Source of the DNA: Methanogenium marinum
GTDB lineage: Archaea > Halobacteriota > Methanomicrobia > Methanomicrobiales > Methanomicrobiaceae
Direction of reading: 5' to 3'
Assembly (NCBI RefSeq): GCF_028912405.1
Contig: NZ_JAKELO010000002.1
Coordinates: 1,931,276 to 1,995,275, forward strand
DNA length: 64,000 bases
This document shows positions 28,153-36,503 of this stretch, one piece after another. The position numbers and the translations under genes were made by a program. The notes beneath the pieces are model-generated. The model saw only the letters and a list, made by a program, of their open reading frames with translations. It had not been told where the DNA came from and ran no database searches. Each line of letters opens with the position of its first letter. Position 1 is the stretch's first letter.

Positions 28153-30167
28153 TTGGGCCCGTTGAGCAGGCAGCAGGGCTGATTCTTTGGCTGCTCGTCC
28201 TGAAAGTACTTCAGGTCGCTCTCTGGCCTGCTCTTTCCGGTGCTTTCGGGCGGTTTGCCTACCCGGTATCTTATCCTCTTTCATTTCTTCTTTTCGGGGG
28301 AATCAGCTGGTATCTGGGGCTTGTACACCTCCCGGTACAGGCAGCAGCGCTTCCGTTCCTTTTCATCATTGGATATTATGCGGTCACCGGGTGGTATACC
28401 TGGGAGAAATGTGCCGGCGTGTGGAAGTGGGACATGGCCTTTCTGCTCTGTTTCGCTTTCATGACAGAGGTCCGGTTCTTTAATCCGATGATCTCGTATG
28501 CAGAGAAGTTCATGGACCATGCCTTTCTTGCGTCCGTGATGCGTGCACCGGTGGTGCCTCCTGCTGATCCGTGGTTTGCAGGGGGGTCCCTTGGTGTCTA
28601 TTATTATCTGGGGCACTGGACGATGGGCGTAACAGGTATTCTCTCCGGCACTCCGTCACCGGTTGCGTTTAATCTTATTTTACCGACGGTTTTTGCCAAT
28701 GCGGCAGTCTCCCTCTATGCAATCGGCCATCTGCTTCTTACTCGCTTCCGGGCACTTCCGGTGATGGCCCTCTTCCTGGTCAATCCTTCATTTATTCTTC
28801 AGGTGTTCATGGGTGCCGATGCCCACGGTGTGCTCTGGAATTCCACCCGCACCATCACTGATACTATCAATGAATATCCGCTCTTCTCATTTCTCTGGGG
28901 AGACCCCCATGCCCATGTCATCGGGCTCTTCTGTCAGGCGCTCTTCCTCTTTCTTATGCTCTATATCCTGCATGAATGGGGTAATCTGACTGAGCGGAGC
29001 CGGTGGGTATGTCTGGGTGCAACAGCTCTCACGCTGGGTGTGATGCCGGGGGTTAATTCCTGGGACGTTCTCGTCTATGCTCCTCTGCTGCTTGTGGTGG
29101 GGGCCCTGATATGGTACCGGGCAGGACGTGCGGCGGTGCCGGACCCCTATCCATGGCGTCTCTTTCTCGTCTGCCCGTTCCTCTCTGTTCTTCTCTTTGC
29201 CCCGTACTATCTGATGCTCACAACGCAGGGCATCGCAGGAATTGGCATCGTGCCGACTCCGTCTGCGGTGTCGGAGTTCATGCTGGTCTACGGATTTTTT
29301 ATCGTTGTCTTCTGGTGTGCCACGTTCCGTGACATATTGGAAAACACCCGGCTGCTCATTGTTCTCGTGCCGTTTGTTCTCACCGGGTATGTGGCCGCAG
29401 GTCTTGCTGCAGTGCCTCTCGCTGCCCTTGTTTTGCGGCGGAGGTTTCTTCCTGCAGAGGTTATCTCCATCTTTGGGTTGGGTGTCCTTATTTTCAGTGA
29501 ACTGTTCTATCTCATTGACGGAATGGGTGACACCTATTACCGGATGAATACGGTATTCAAATTTGGTCTTGCTGCCTGGATGATGATGAGTGCCGGTGCT
29601 TTTGTCTGGCTGGGGGAATGGCTGACGCAGCACTTCAAAGACCGGTCCGCACCGGTGTGGGCCGTCCGTGCCGGTGCCGGTGCTGTTATTCTCTTTCTTA
29701 TCTGTGCACCGGTGGCAATTCCGGATTTGACGTATGGTTATGGGGGGAAGACTCTGGATGGTCTTGCCTGGGTGGAAACATCTCATCCTGGTGATGCTGC
29801 TGCGGTGGCATATCTGTCGGCCCTGCAGGGAAACATCACCATTGTTGAGGCAGAGGGTGGAGATTACAAATATTTCTCCCGCATATCATCATTCACAGGC
29901 ATCCCCACCATCATCGGCATGCCGTTTCATGAGACGATGTGGCGGGGAAGTGATGCAGGGGCATCGCAACGCGCGGCCGATGTACGGATTATTTATGAAG
30001 ACCCGTCCCGTTCGCCGTCATTACTTGCTTTCTATGGGGTGGACTATCTGGTGTTGGGGGATGCAGAAAATGAGCGTTATACGGTCCGGCTTCCGGAAGA
30101 TATCTTAGAAGAGGTATTTTCAGAAAATGGAACCACAATATACCGTTTTATGGCGCTTTCTGCCTGA
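28149..30167 (+). CDS. DUF2298 polytopic membrane protein (YYY-domain type)
   Basis: 672 residues with numerous hydrophobic helices. The YYYLGHWTMGV segment near residue 150, together with MISYAEKFMDHAFL and WGDPHAHVIGLF, matches the DUF2298 (Chlor_Arch_YYY) family found in Archaea and Chloroflexi. The C-terminal 150 residues form a hydrophilic domain. These proteins are suspected GT-C-like glycosyltransferases, but no activity is established. The start overlaps the preceding gene by 4 bases, closing the operon 25256-30167. Confidence 0.88.
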   Translation: MIGPVEQAAGLILWLLVLKVLQVALWPALSGAFGRFAYPVSYPLSFLLFGGISWYLGLVHLPVQAAALPFLFIIGYYAVTGWYTWEKCAGVWKWDMAFLLCFAFMTEVRFFNPMISYAEKFMDHAFLASVMRAPVVPPADPWFAGGSLGVYYYLGHWTMGVTGILSGTPSPVAFNLILPTVFANAAVSLYAIGHLLLTRFRALPVMALFLVNPSFILQVFMGADAHGVLWNSTRTITDTINEYPLFSFLWGDPHAHVIGLFCQALFLFLMLYILHEWGNLTERSRWVCLGATALTLGVMPGVNSWDVLVYAPLLLVVGALIWYRAGRAAVPDPYPWRLFLVCPFLSVLLFAPYYLMLTTQGIAGIGIVPTPSAVSEFMLVYGFFIVVFWCATFRDILENTRLLIVLVPFVLTGYVAAGLAAVPLAALVLRRRFLPAEVISIFGLGVLIFSELFYLIDGMGDTYYRMNTVFKFGLAAWMMMSAGAFVWLGEWLTQHFKDRSAPVWAVRAGAGAVILFLICAPVAIPDLTYGYGGKTLDGLAWVETSHPGDAAAVAYLSALQGNITIVEAEGGDYKYFSRISSFTGIPTIIGMPFHETMWRGSDAGASQRAADVRIIYEDPSRSPSLLAFYGVDYLVLGDAENERYTVRLPEDILEEVFSENGTTIYRFMALSA

Positions 30168-30241
30168 ATTATGGATTTTGCATGACAGAATTCTGAGCAG
30201 TCCGGTACCTGCATCAATAACTTTTATCTCCCGGACTGTCG

Positions 30242-30251
30242 ATATAATATA
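30242..30251 (+). promoter_or_regulatory. TATA box of the rpl7ae operon
   Basis: ATATAATATA predicts a start near 30268-30275, immediately before the structured leader described next, which would then make up nearly the whole 5' untranslated region of about 80-85 bases. Confidence 0.6.
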
Positions 30252-30280
30252 GCTGCATCAATCACGAACTGATGAGTGAT

Positions 30281-30342
30281 GAGGGAGCAATACGTTACTA
30301 CATATGCCCTGGCGAAATGCAGGGCGTATTTTGTGCTCCTGA
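30281..30342 (+). promoter_or_regulatory. Structured leader of L7Ae mRNA with kink-turn-like tandem G.A
   Basis: GGAGCA (30284-30289) pairs with TGCTCC (30334-30339). Below this helix come a G.U pair (30283/30340) and two consecutive G.A mismatches (30282/30341 and 30281/30342), the core of a kink-turn, with unpaired GAT on the 5' side. Above it are helices ATACG/CGTAT (30290-30294 with 30325-30329) and GCCCT/AGGGC (30306-30310 with 30321-30325; the last base is shared, so one edge pair is ambiguous). The GAGGTGA ribosome binding site (30345-30351) begins three bases below the motif. L7Ae binds kink-turns, so translational autoregulation is likely. The lower C-stem is weak (AACT 30267-30270 with AGTT 30351-30354 is the best candidate). 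Confidence 0.5.
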
Positions 30343-30354
30343 ATGAGGTGAGTT

Positions 30355-30723
30355 ATGTCAAAAATATACGCAACATTTGAAGTTCCTGACGAAATCCAGA
30401 ACAAAGCTCTTGAAGTTCTTGAGGTTTCCCGGGACACAGGTAAAATTAAGAAAGGATCAAACGAAGCAACAAAGGCAGTCGAGCGCGGAAACGCAGAACT
30501 CGTGCTTATTGGCGGCGACGTTGAGCCGGAAGAGATTGTGATGCACCTTCCTGCCCTCTGCGACGAAAAGCAGATTCCATATATTATCATCAATAAGCAG
30601 AATGATGTTGGCGCAGCAAGCGGACTGGATGTCGGTTCCGCAGCAGCAGCAATTGTCAAAGCAGGAAAATCAAAGGATCTTCTTGTTGAGGTCTTAGGAC
30701 AGATCTCAGAACTGAGAGGGTGA
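30355..30723 (+). CDS. rpl7ae: 50S ribosomal protein L7Ae
   Basis: 122 residues, typical archaeal length, with the kink-turn-binding core KKGSNEATKAVERGNAELV and VLIGGDVEPEEIVMHLPALC (adjacent segments, residues about 40-80). L7Ae is a component of the large ribosomal subunit and of box C/D and H/ACA particles and RNase P. It leads the conserved archaeal cluster rpl7ae-rps28e-rpl24e-ndk. Its leader carries a candidate autoregulatory structure. Confidence 0.97.
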   Translation: MSKIYATFEVPDEIQNKALEVLEVSRDTGKIKKGSNEATKAVERGNAELVLIGGDVEPEEIVMHLPALCDEKQIPYIIINKQNDVGAASGLDVGSAAAAIVKAGKSKDLLVEVLGQISELRG

Positions 30724-30731
30724 ATTGACCT

Positions 30732-30938
30732 ATGGCAGACGCAACGCCGGCAGAAGTCCTTGAGGTCATCGGTAGTACCGGTATGCATGGGGAAGCCATG
30801 CAGGTAAAGTGCCGTGTCCTGGAAGGAAACAATAAAGGACGTATCGTCACCCGGAACACGGTTGGTCCTATCCGTGAGGGCGATGTTCTCATGCTCATTG
30901 AGACTGAGCGTGAGGCAAAGAAATTATCAAGAAGGTGA
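30732..30938 (+). CDS. rps28e: 30S ribosomal protein S28e
   Basis: 68 residues with the S28e core [19 protein letters not shown] and [18 protein letters not shown], ending in the conserved [14 protein letters not shown]. It binds the small subunit near the mRNA exit. It lies 8 bases after rpl7ae. Confidence 0.97.
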   Translation: MADATPAEVLEVIGSTGMHGEAMQVKCRVLEGNNKGRIVTRNTVGPIREGDVLMLIETEREAKKLSRR

Positions 30939-30943
30939 AGTGA

Positions 30944-31135
30944 ATGGTTGAGCATCATATCTGTATGTTCTGCGGTGAGCCGCTGGAACCTGGTACCGGA
31001 AAGATGTATGTCCGTAAAGACGGATCCATCTATTACTTCTGTGGTCAAAAATGCCAGAACAACTATCGTCTCGGGCGTGTCCCCCGGCGTGTTGTCTGGA
31101 CAAAAGCAGGCCGCAAAGCGCTCGGTAAGGATTAA
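30944..31135 (+). CDS. rpl24e: 50S ribosomal protein L24e
   Basis: 63 residues with a treble-clef zinc site: [17 protein letters not shown] at the N-terminus and [16 protein letters not shown] later. It is a large-subunit protein. Six-base spacing on both sides indicates co-transcription with rps28e and ndk. Confidence 0.97.
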   Translation: MVEHHICMFCGEPLEPGTGKMYVRKDGSIYYFCGQKCQNNYRLGRVPRRVVWTKAGRKALGKD

Positions 31136-31140
31136 TCCTT

Positions 31141-31590
31141 ATGGATCGCACTTTTTTAATGATCAAGCCCGATGGTGTCCAGCGTGGCCTTGTCGGTGAG
31201 ATTATTGCCCGGTTTGAGAAGAAAGGCCTGAAGATGGTCGCCGGAAAGTTTGAGACTCTTCCGGAAGACCGTGTGATGGAGCACTATGCCGAGCACACAG
31301 AAAAACCGTTCTTCGCAGGTCTGAAAGCATATATCACGAGTGGACCTTGTTTCCTCATGGTATGGGAAGGCAAAAATATCGTTGCCATCACCCGGCAGAT
31401 GATCGGGGCAACGAACCCTGCAGAAGCAGCACCCGGCACTATCCGTGGTGACTGTGCAATGGAGATTGGAATGAATGTCATTCACGGCTCTGACTCTGAT
31501 GAGACAGCAGCACGCGAGATTGCAATTCATTTTGCTCCGGAAGAACTTATTTCATACAAACGAATTGACGAAACATTCCTGTACGAATAA
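31141..31590 (+). CDS. ndk: Nucleoside diphosphate kinase
   Basis: 149 residues starting [17 protein letters not shown]. The phospho-accepting histidine is in [10 protein letters not shown] near residue 117. The enzyme equilibrates nucleoside di- and triphosphates using ATP. Last gene of the ribosomal cluster; in many archaea infB follows, but here an apparent terminator hairpin intervenes. Confidence 0.97.
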   Translation: MDRTFLMIKPDGVQRGLVGEIIARFEKKGLKMVAGKFETLPEDRVMEHYAEHTEKPFFAGLKAYITSGPCFLMVWEGKNIVAITRQMIGATNPAEAAPGTIRGDCAMEIGMNVIHGSDSDETAAREIAIHFAPEELISYKRIDETFLYE

Positions 31591-31608
31591 GCGTGCAGGC
31601 AATTATCG

Positions 31609-31651
31609 TTTTTTTTAATTACACCAGAGGGACAGAATTTCTGGTGTTTTT
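31609..31651 (+). terminator. Terminator of the ribosomal-ndk operon
   Basis: A run of eight T (31609-31616) is followed by a perfect 8-bp inverted repeat (ACACCAGA 31621-31628, TCTGGTGT 31640-31647) and a second T run. Oligo-T alone suffices for archaeal termination; the hairpin is an additional bacterial-like feature. Confidence 0.6.
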
Positions 31652-31804
31652 GGAGTGCTGTCGGCCACAGAGACAGTATATGATATTTCATTTCTCCCCT
31701 CTGATAGCCGTAGGCTTGTTCTCCATTCGTGAGGCATGAAACAAAAAACTAAATGAAGGCATGAAATAAATTTAGTGCAGATAATCTGAGGGTGTGTTAC
31801 GGTC

Positions 31805-32011
31805 ATGTCTGAATTATTACAACAGGGGGGAATGATTCTTGTCGGCGGATCCATTGTTCTTGCAGGCACGCTGATCGCAGCGGAGATAATGGGGTATTCT
31901 GTGCCATTTGGGGGGGTAATCCTGCTCATCTGTGCTGCACTCATTATTGTCGGGGTATATATTGTGAATAAGAGTGCTGTTGGGGCAACATCCGGGAATC
32001 TGGATGAATGA
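31805..32011 (+). CDS. Small two-helix membrane protein
   Basis: 68 residues with two hydrophobic segments: MILVGGSIVLAGTLIAAEIM and GGVILLICAALIIVGVYIV, a polar start and a short acidic end. No family recognised. Its last 8 bases overlap the start of the nitrilase gene, so it appears translationally coupled. It may be a membrane partner or an unrelated small protein. Confidence 0.65.
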   Translation: MSELLQQGGMILVGGSIVLAGTLIAAEIMGYSVPFGGVILLICAALIIVGVYIVNKSAVGATSGNLDE

Positions 32012-32801
32012 GGGAACCGTTCGTATCTGCTGTGTGCAGGTAGAAAGTGCCCCTGATGTTCCTGAAATTAATCTTGCACGCGCAGTAGATTTTGCTTTGG
32101 AGGCAAAGAAGCAGGGGGCCTCTCTTATTTCATTTCCCGAACAGTATCCAACCGGGTGGGATCCACAGGGAACCGGATATACTGATGACGGGGCGGGTGC
32201 CATCTGCCGTGGGTGGTCTGCCGTTGCAGAAGAGGCGGGGATTCATGTGATGGGTTCCTATCGCAAAGAAACAGAATCCATGCCACAGAATGTTGCTGCC
32301 GTCTTTGCACCGGATGGTGCACTCATTGCAGAGTATGCCAAGATTCATCTTTTTTCGCCAGGCGGGGAAGACAAATCATTTTTGTCGGGGGAAAGGCTCA
32401 GTATATTCACGCTCGGTGGAATCAGATTTGGTATTGCCATCTGCTATGACCTGCGGTTTGCTGACCTCTTTGGTGCCTATGCACGGAGGGGTTGCGATGC
32501 GGTGATAGTGCCTGCCGCCTGGCCCTGCGCCCGGCTGAAACACTGGAATCTGTTTTTACATGCCCGTGCCCTTGAAAACCAGATGTATGTGGTGGGAATT
32601 AACCCTGCAAAAGGAGTTTCGGATGGGGCATACTGTGGTGGTACTGCCGTTGTTGACCCGTGGGGAGAGACTGTTGTGCAGGCAGAGACTTCAGGGACTG
32701 TTCTTGTCTTTGCAGATATTGTGATTGCCACTGTCCGGGAAGCGCGTGCTGCATTTCCGGTGCGTTCAGATCGCCGGGACGACCTGTATTCTTCTCTTTG
32801 A
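32004..32801 (+). CDS. Carbon-nitrogen hydrolase (nitrilase superfamily)
   Basis: 265 residues from the ATG at 32004. The Glu-Lys-Cys catalytic triad is visible: SFPEQYPTG (Glu), EYAKIHLF (Lys) and AICYDLRFADLF (Cys). The ending resembles omega-amidase/N-carbamoylputrescine-amidase-type members, but the substrate is not determined. It follows the small membrane protein with an 8-base overlap, and thrC starts 53 bases downstream. Confidence 0.92.
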   Translation: MNEGTVRICCVQVESAPDVPEINLARAVDFALEAKKQGASLISFPEQYPTGWDPQGTGYTDDGAGAICRGWSAVAEEAGIHVMGSYRKETESMPQNVAAVFAPDGALIAEYAKIHLFSPGGEDKSFLSGERLSIFTLGGIRFGIAICYDLRFADLFGAYARRGCDAVIVPAAWPCARLKHWNLFLHARALENQMYVVGINPAKGVSDGAYCGGTAVVDPWGETVVQAETSGTVLVFADIVIATVREARAAFPVRSDRRDDLYSSL

Positions 32802-32854
32802 AGCGTATGGGAAGAGGAGTATCTATACCTGTTCCGGGCACCAACCTATACAGC

Positions 32855-34057
32855 ATGTATCGTCTTGTCTGCGTAGGCTGTGGTACTGAATATTCACCAG
32901 ATGAAATCATCTATCACTGCCGTGAATGTGGTCATCTGCTTGCGGTAAAATACGACCTCGATGGACTGAATATTTCACGTGCTGAGTGGAATCGCCGCCC
33001 TCTGAAACTCTGGCGCTACCGGGAACTCTTACCCGTAACAGGAGAACCAGTCTCCCTGCAGGAAGGGGGCACCCCTCTCTACCATATGAAGAGACTCGGT
33101 GAGGAACTCGGCCTGAAACACCTGTATGCAAAGCATGAGGGAATGAATCCCTCCGGATCATTCAAGGACCGCGGGATGACTGTCGGTGTCTCTATGGCGA
33201 TGCAGCTTGGGATGAAGACTGTTGCCTGTGCGTCAACCGGCAATACATCGGCCTCTCTTGCTGTCTATGCAGCGAAAGCGGGAATCCCTGCCATTGTACT
33301 TCTCCCTGCGGGAAATGTGGCACTTGGCAAGGTGGCACAGGCACTGATGCACGGCGCGAAGGTCATTGCCATCCGTGACAACTTTGACCGTGCCCTTGAG
33401 ATGGTCCATGACCTCTGCATTTCCGAAGGCCTCTATCTTTTGAACTCGGTCAATCCCTACCGGCTGGAAGGGCAGAAGACCATTGGGTTTGAAATAGTGG
33501 ATCAGCTTGGGGATGTGCCGGACCGGATTGTCCTTCCGGTCGGTAATGCAGGCAATATCTCCGCTGTCCATAAAGGTCTCGGAGAATTTATCGAACTTGG
33601 GTTTATTGACCGGATGCCGATGATGACCGGCATCCAGGCAGCAGGTTCACAGCCACTTGTAGAGGCAATAATGGGCAATCTGCCGGAAGTAATTCCGTTC
33701 AAAACACCGGAGACAGTGGCAACGGCCATTCGTATCGGGGCACCGGTCAATGCAGAGAAGGCATTGCGTGCCATCCGTGAAACAGGTGGTACAGCCGCGT
33801 CTGTCACCGATGAAGAGATCCTCGCGATGCAGCGTGACCTGGCCCGCAAGGAGGGTATCGGTGTTGAACCTGCTTCTGCGGCATCGGTTGCAGGTATCAA
33901 AAAACTGATGGAAGAAGGGCGCATCGACCCTGACGAGCGGATTGTGTGTGTGGTGACCGGGCACCTCTTAAAAGACCCGGAGACGGTGATCCGCCAATGC
34001 GACCCGCCGATAGAAATAGATGCAGATATTCAGTCGCTCTTATCTGTCTTGCGCTGA
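32855..34057 (+). CDS. thrC: Threonine synthase
   Basis: 400 residues. An N-terminal zinc-ribbon-like CVGCGTEYSP...HCRECGHLL precedes the fold type II PLP domain. The PLP lysine is in NPSGSFKDRGMTVG near residue 100, and STGNTSASLA and PVGNAGNISAVHKG bind the phosphate. It converts O-phosphohomoserine to threonine. The ATG at 32855 starts MYRLVCVGCG, as expected for archaeal ThrC. Its 3' end overlaps the next gene by 61 bases. Confidence 0.94.
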   Translation: MYRLVCVGCGTEYSPDEIIYHCRECGHLLAVKYDLDGLNISRAEWNRRPLKLWRYRELLPVTGEPVSLQEGGTPLYHMKRLGEELGLKHLYAKHEGMNPSGSFKDRGMTVGVSMAMQLGMKTVACASTGNTSASLAVYAAKAGIPAIVLLPAGNVALGKVAQALMHGAKVIAIRDNFDRALEMVHDLCISEGLYLLNSVNPYRLEGQKTIGFEIVDQLGDVPDRIVLPVGNAGNISAVHKGLGEFIELGFIDRMPMMTGIQAAGSQPLVEAIMGNLPEVIPFKTPETVATAIRIGAPVNAEKALRAIRETGGTAASVTDEEILAMQRDLARKEGIGVEPASAASVAGIKKLMEEGRIDPDERIVCVVTGHLLKDPETVIRQCDPPIEIDADIQSLLSVLR

Positions 34058-34608
34058 TTTTCTGTGTGAGTGGTGTGTCTGCTCTCTCAGCCGTGTATAC
34101 GGTTGCAGAGAACGGCACTGCATATTCCGCAGAGATTGAGGTGTTGCAGACAGAGAAATATGCCTTCACTGAGCCCGGGCTTTTGGGGGAACCGGTACCG
34201 GTTACGGTATCGGATGTATCTGTCTTCAATGAAGCAGGTCCGGTAAATTTCACCGAAGAGGGCTCCAGTACCATACGGTTTACGGAAGGCAATTACACAA
34301 TATGCTATTCTGCACCCCTGAATTCGAATGAAATTACGGTGCTTCTGGCTGACACCTCGAATATTTCTGTCTCACTGCCGGAACAGTATGCGGTATCAAA
34401 TCCTCTGTTAGGCTATGTGAGCTCCGGAGGTGTTGCCAATGTGTCCGGTAATGGCACAACAATTCTCTGGGAGGACGCCCGGAGCGCGCAGGTTCGGTAT
34501 TATGATGCCTTTCAGGAACAGGCGCTCATAATCTTCGGGACATTCTGGATTGGCATTGTGGTGATATTTCTGGTTCCATATATGATTGTCCGCCGGAAAA
34601 AAGAGTAA
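33997..34608 (+). CDS. Membrane-anchored surface protein
   Basis: 203 residues from the ATG at 33997, which overlaps thrC by 61 bases. An N-terminal hydrophobic segment (VALICLALIFCVSGVSA) acts as signal or anchor, a beta-rich extracytoplasmic region with many N-x-S/T sites follows, and a C-terminal helix (IFGTFWIGIVVIFLVPYMIV) ends in RRKKE. The overall layout resembles uncharacterised archaeal surface proteins. A degenerate copy of its 3' end occurs at 36208-36432. Confidence 0.78.
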   Translation: MRPADRNRCRYSVALICLALIFCVSGVSALSAVYTVAENGTAYSAEIEVLQTEKYAFTEPGLLGEPVPVTVSDVSVFNEAGPVNFTEEGSSTIRFTEGNYTICYSAPLNSNEITVLLADTSNISVSLPEQYAVSNPLLGYVSSGGVANVSGNGTTILWEDARSAQVRYYDAFQEQALIIFGTFWIGIVVIFLVPYMIVRRKKE

Positions 34609-34635
34609 AAACTCAGGGGAGCGTGACGGCACCAT

Positions 34636-34663
34636 CTTATATCTGGCAGATAATATCTGCCAG
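34636..34663 (+). promoter_or_regulatory. TATA box and 21-bp palindrome before the first DUF3821 gene
   Basis: The TATA box CTTATATC (34636-34643) is directly followed by CTGGCAGATA-A-TATCTGCCAG (34643-34663), a perfect palindrome with a one-base centre. It lies between the TATA box and the predicted start near 34666, a position where a bound repressor would block polymerase. The equivalent site in the duplicated copy (TATA at 36458-36465) is no longer palindromic. Confidence 0.6.
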
Positions 34664-34682
34664 TATATAAGAGGTGAATTGA

Positions 34683-36095
34683 TTGCGAATACAACTGATT
34701 ATTTTAGCGTGTCTTATTGGCCTTGTTGGGATCTGTGCGATGCCGGCCTGTGCATCTGTTGCTGATGTCGTGCAGGGGTCAACGGTTTTTGTTGGTGAAG
34801 AGGGACTTGTCCTGCAGTCAGGTGTGCTTGCCGCAAATGATACCCAGGTGGCATGGTATCCGTCGGGGACAACAGTTTCCGGTACAAGTGTTCCGGAGAT
34901 CACCATTACAGTGAGTCCATCGTCGTTTGATGTAACGCCTGTTCAGTTTAAAGGTCGTACCGGTGCCTGGTATTCCTATCCTAATGGGGTGGCAGAAACA
35001 ACTCCACATCTTGCATTTCTGGTGAATCAGCCGGAGGCGATGGTAAAGCTATGGGTATATACATCTGAAGGTGGCGAGTATGGTACCGGTTATAAAACAA
35101 TAAAGGGTGTGAAACTTGGGTTCCGGATGGAAACAAATATGTTTGCAATTTTCAACCGGCCCGGTGTCAGCGCTGGCGAACCCGGCATTGATATTTATGT
35201 GGAGGCCCCCGGCGGGTCCACCTATTCAGCACTCTATGATGATGCAGCCGTGCCACATTCTGTCCCGATTGCCGGTCAGCATCCACAGACTTCGTATGCT
35301 TACGTACCGGTTGAATCTGGTGCCACCTGTGTCTGGGACACCGGCAATTCTGAATACGGGGCAGGGAATTATATCTTTTATGCCTATGCTGATGTGAACG
35401 GCCTAAAAGATGCAGTTGGAAAAATTTCGGGTGATAGGTTCACCCTGCTTGCGACGGCAACGGATTCCGCCGGGGCAACACCCACGCCGGAAGTTCCCAA
35501 TCTGATTGTCGGCACCGGGACGGTCACCCTTGACACCACCACCGGTGGTATTGTGCAGACAGACACTCTTCTGCATGATGAGGAGAATATGGCATATGTC
35601 TCCCTTGATAAGGGGACACAAGCCTTCAACGAGAAGGCGCAGGCACTCAAATCCCTCTCCATTATCATGGTGGCGATGGGGGACTCCATGACTCTTGTGC
35701 CGCTCCCGGATGGGCAGACTCCGCTTTCCATATATCGTATCAGCCCGGAGGATTCATCGTTCTCACCTTCTGCAGAACTGGGGATTCTCATCAGTGACGA
35801 TTCGCTCTCTCACAACCTCTACTGGTGGAATGAACTGATGGGCAAATGGTCTGCTGTTGATGCAGAAACAGACAATGACGACGGTTATCTGAAGGGGGAT
35901 CTCACAAAGAGCGGGTATTATATGATGACGTATCCAGCAGGATCAGTCACTGAATCAACTGCTGAGCCTACCATCCTCCCGGAACCTACTGCAACTACAG
36001 TTCCAACGGCTTCTCCCACACCTACACAGTCACCGGTTGGAATACTGGTAGTCATGGCAGGTTGTGCGGCATGTGCTCTTCTGAAAAAGAGATAA
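34683..36095 (+). CDS. DUF3821-type surface protein, copy 1
   Basis: 470 residues starting from a TTG with GAGGTGA 5 bases upstream. A signal peptide (about 1-24) is followed by a segment typical of DUF3821 surface proteins of Methanomicrobia (GSTVFVGEEGLVLQ near 31, AANDTQVAWYPSG near 50). The middle includes a WDTGNSEYGAGNY segment and a beta-rich domain near 270-420. The C-terminus is a Thr/Pro-rich spacer, then PTQSPVG, a hydrophobic stretch and KKR, resembling an archaeosortase-type sorting signal. It is paralogous with the gene at 36504. Confidence 0.85.
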   Translation: MRIQLIILACLIGLVGICAMPACASVADVVQGSTVFVGEEGLVLQSGVLAANDTQVAWYPSGTTVSGTSVPEITITVSPSSFDVTPVQFKGRTGAWYSYPNGVAETTPHLAFLVNQPEAMVKLWVYTSEGGEYGTGYKTIKGVKLGFRMETNMFAIFNRPGVSAGEPGIDIYVEAPGGSTYSALYDDAAVPHSVPIAGQHPQTSYAYVPVESGATCVWDTGNSEYGAGNYIFYAYADVNGLKDAVGKISGDRFTLLATATDSAGATPTPEVPNLIVGTGTVTLDTTTGGIVQTDTLLHDEENMAYVSLDKGTQAFNEKAQALKSLSIIMVAMGDSMTLVPLPDGQTPLSIYRISPEDSSFSPSAELGILISDDSLSHNLYWWNELMGKWSAVDAETDNDDGYLKGDLTKSGYYMMTYPAGSVTESTAEPTILPEPTATTVPTASPTPTQSPVGILVVMAGCAACALLKKR

Positions 36096-36207
36096 CACAA
36101 TTCGTATTTCCTATTTTTTTTACTGAATTTAGAAAAGGTGGCGAATGCTTCCTGACAGTGGAATTATTTATCTCTCCATATCGGGATTTTTTCGTGATCA
36201 CATCAGA

Positions 36208-36432
36208 TGGGGTGTCATAGCCCATGGTTATGGTCAGTGTTTAAGCACCGAAGGTGGTGTCAATGAGTCCGGCAATGGTACAACAATTATCCGGGAAGAT
36301 GCCTGTGCGCGCAGATTCGGAATTAAAGAGTTTTTCCTGTAACAATCACTGATTCTCTCTGGAAATTGCCTGATAGGCCCCGTTGTGATGATCTTTATTC
36401 TGTTCATGATCGCCAATAGGAAAAAAGAGTGA
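36208..36432 (+). pseudogene. Decayed duplicate of the 3' end of the gene at 33997
   Basis: One frame reads EGGVNESGNGTTIIREDA, then KEFFL-stop-QSLILSGNCLIG and ends MIFILFMIANRKKE. It matches the last 60 or so residues of the 203-residue protein at 33997-34608 (GGVANVSGNGTTILWEDA ... IVRRKKE). An in-frame TAA at 36340-36342 interrupts it, and the N-terminal two thirds are missing. Its location immediately before the second DUF3821 copy shows that a larger module was duplicated. Confidence 0.8.
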
Positions 36433-36503
36433 AGCACCAGTTGGATGGCGACACTATCTTATATGAGGCAGGTAATAGAGGACACGTGTATGGGGTGAAA
36501 TGA

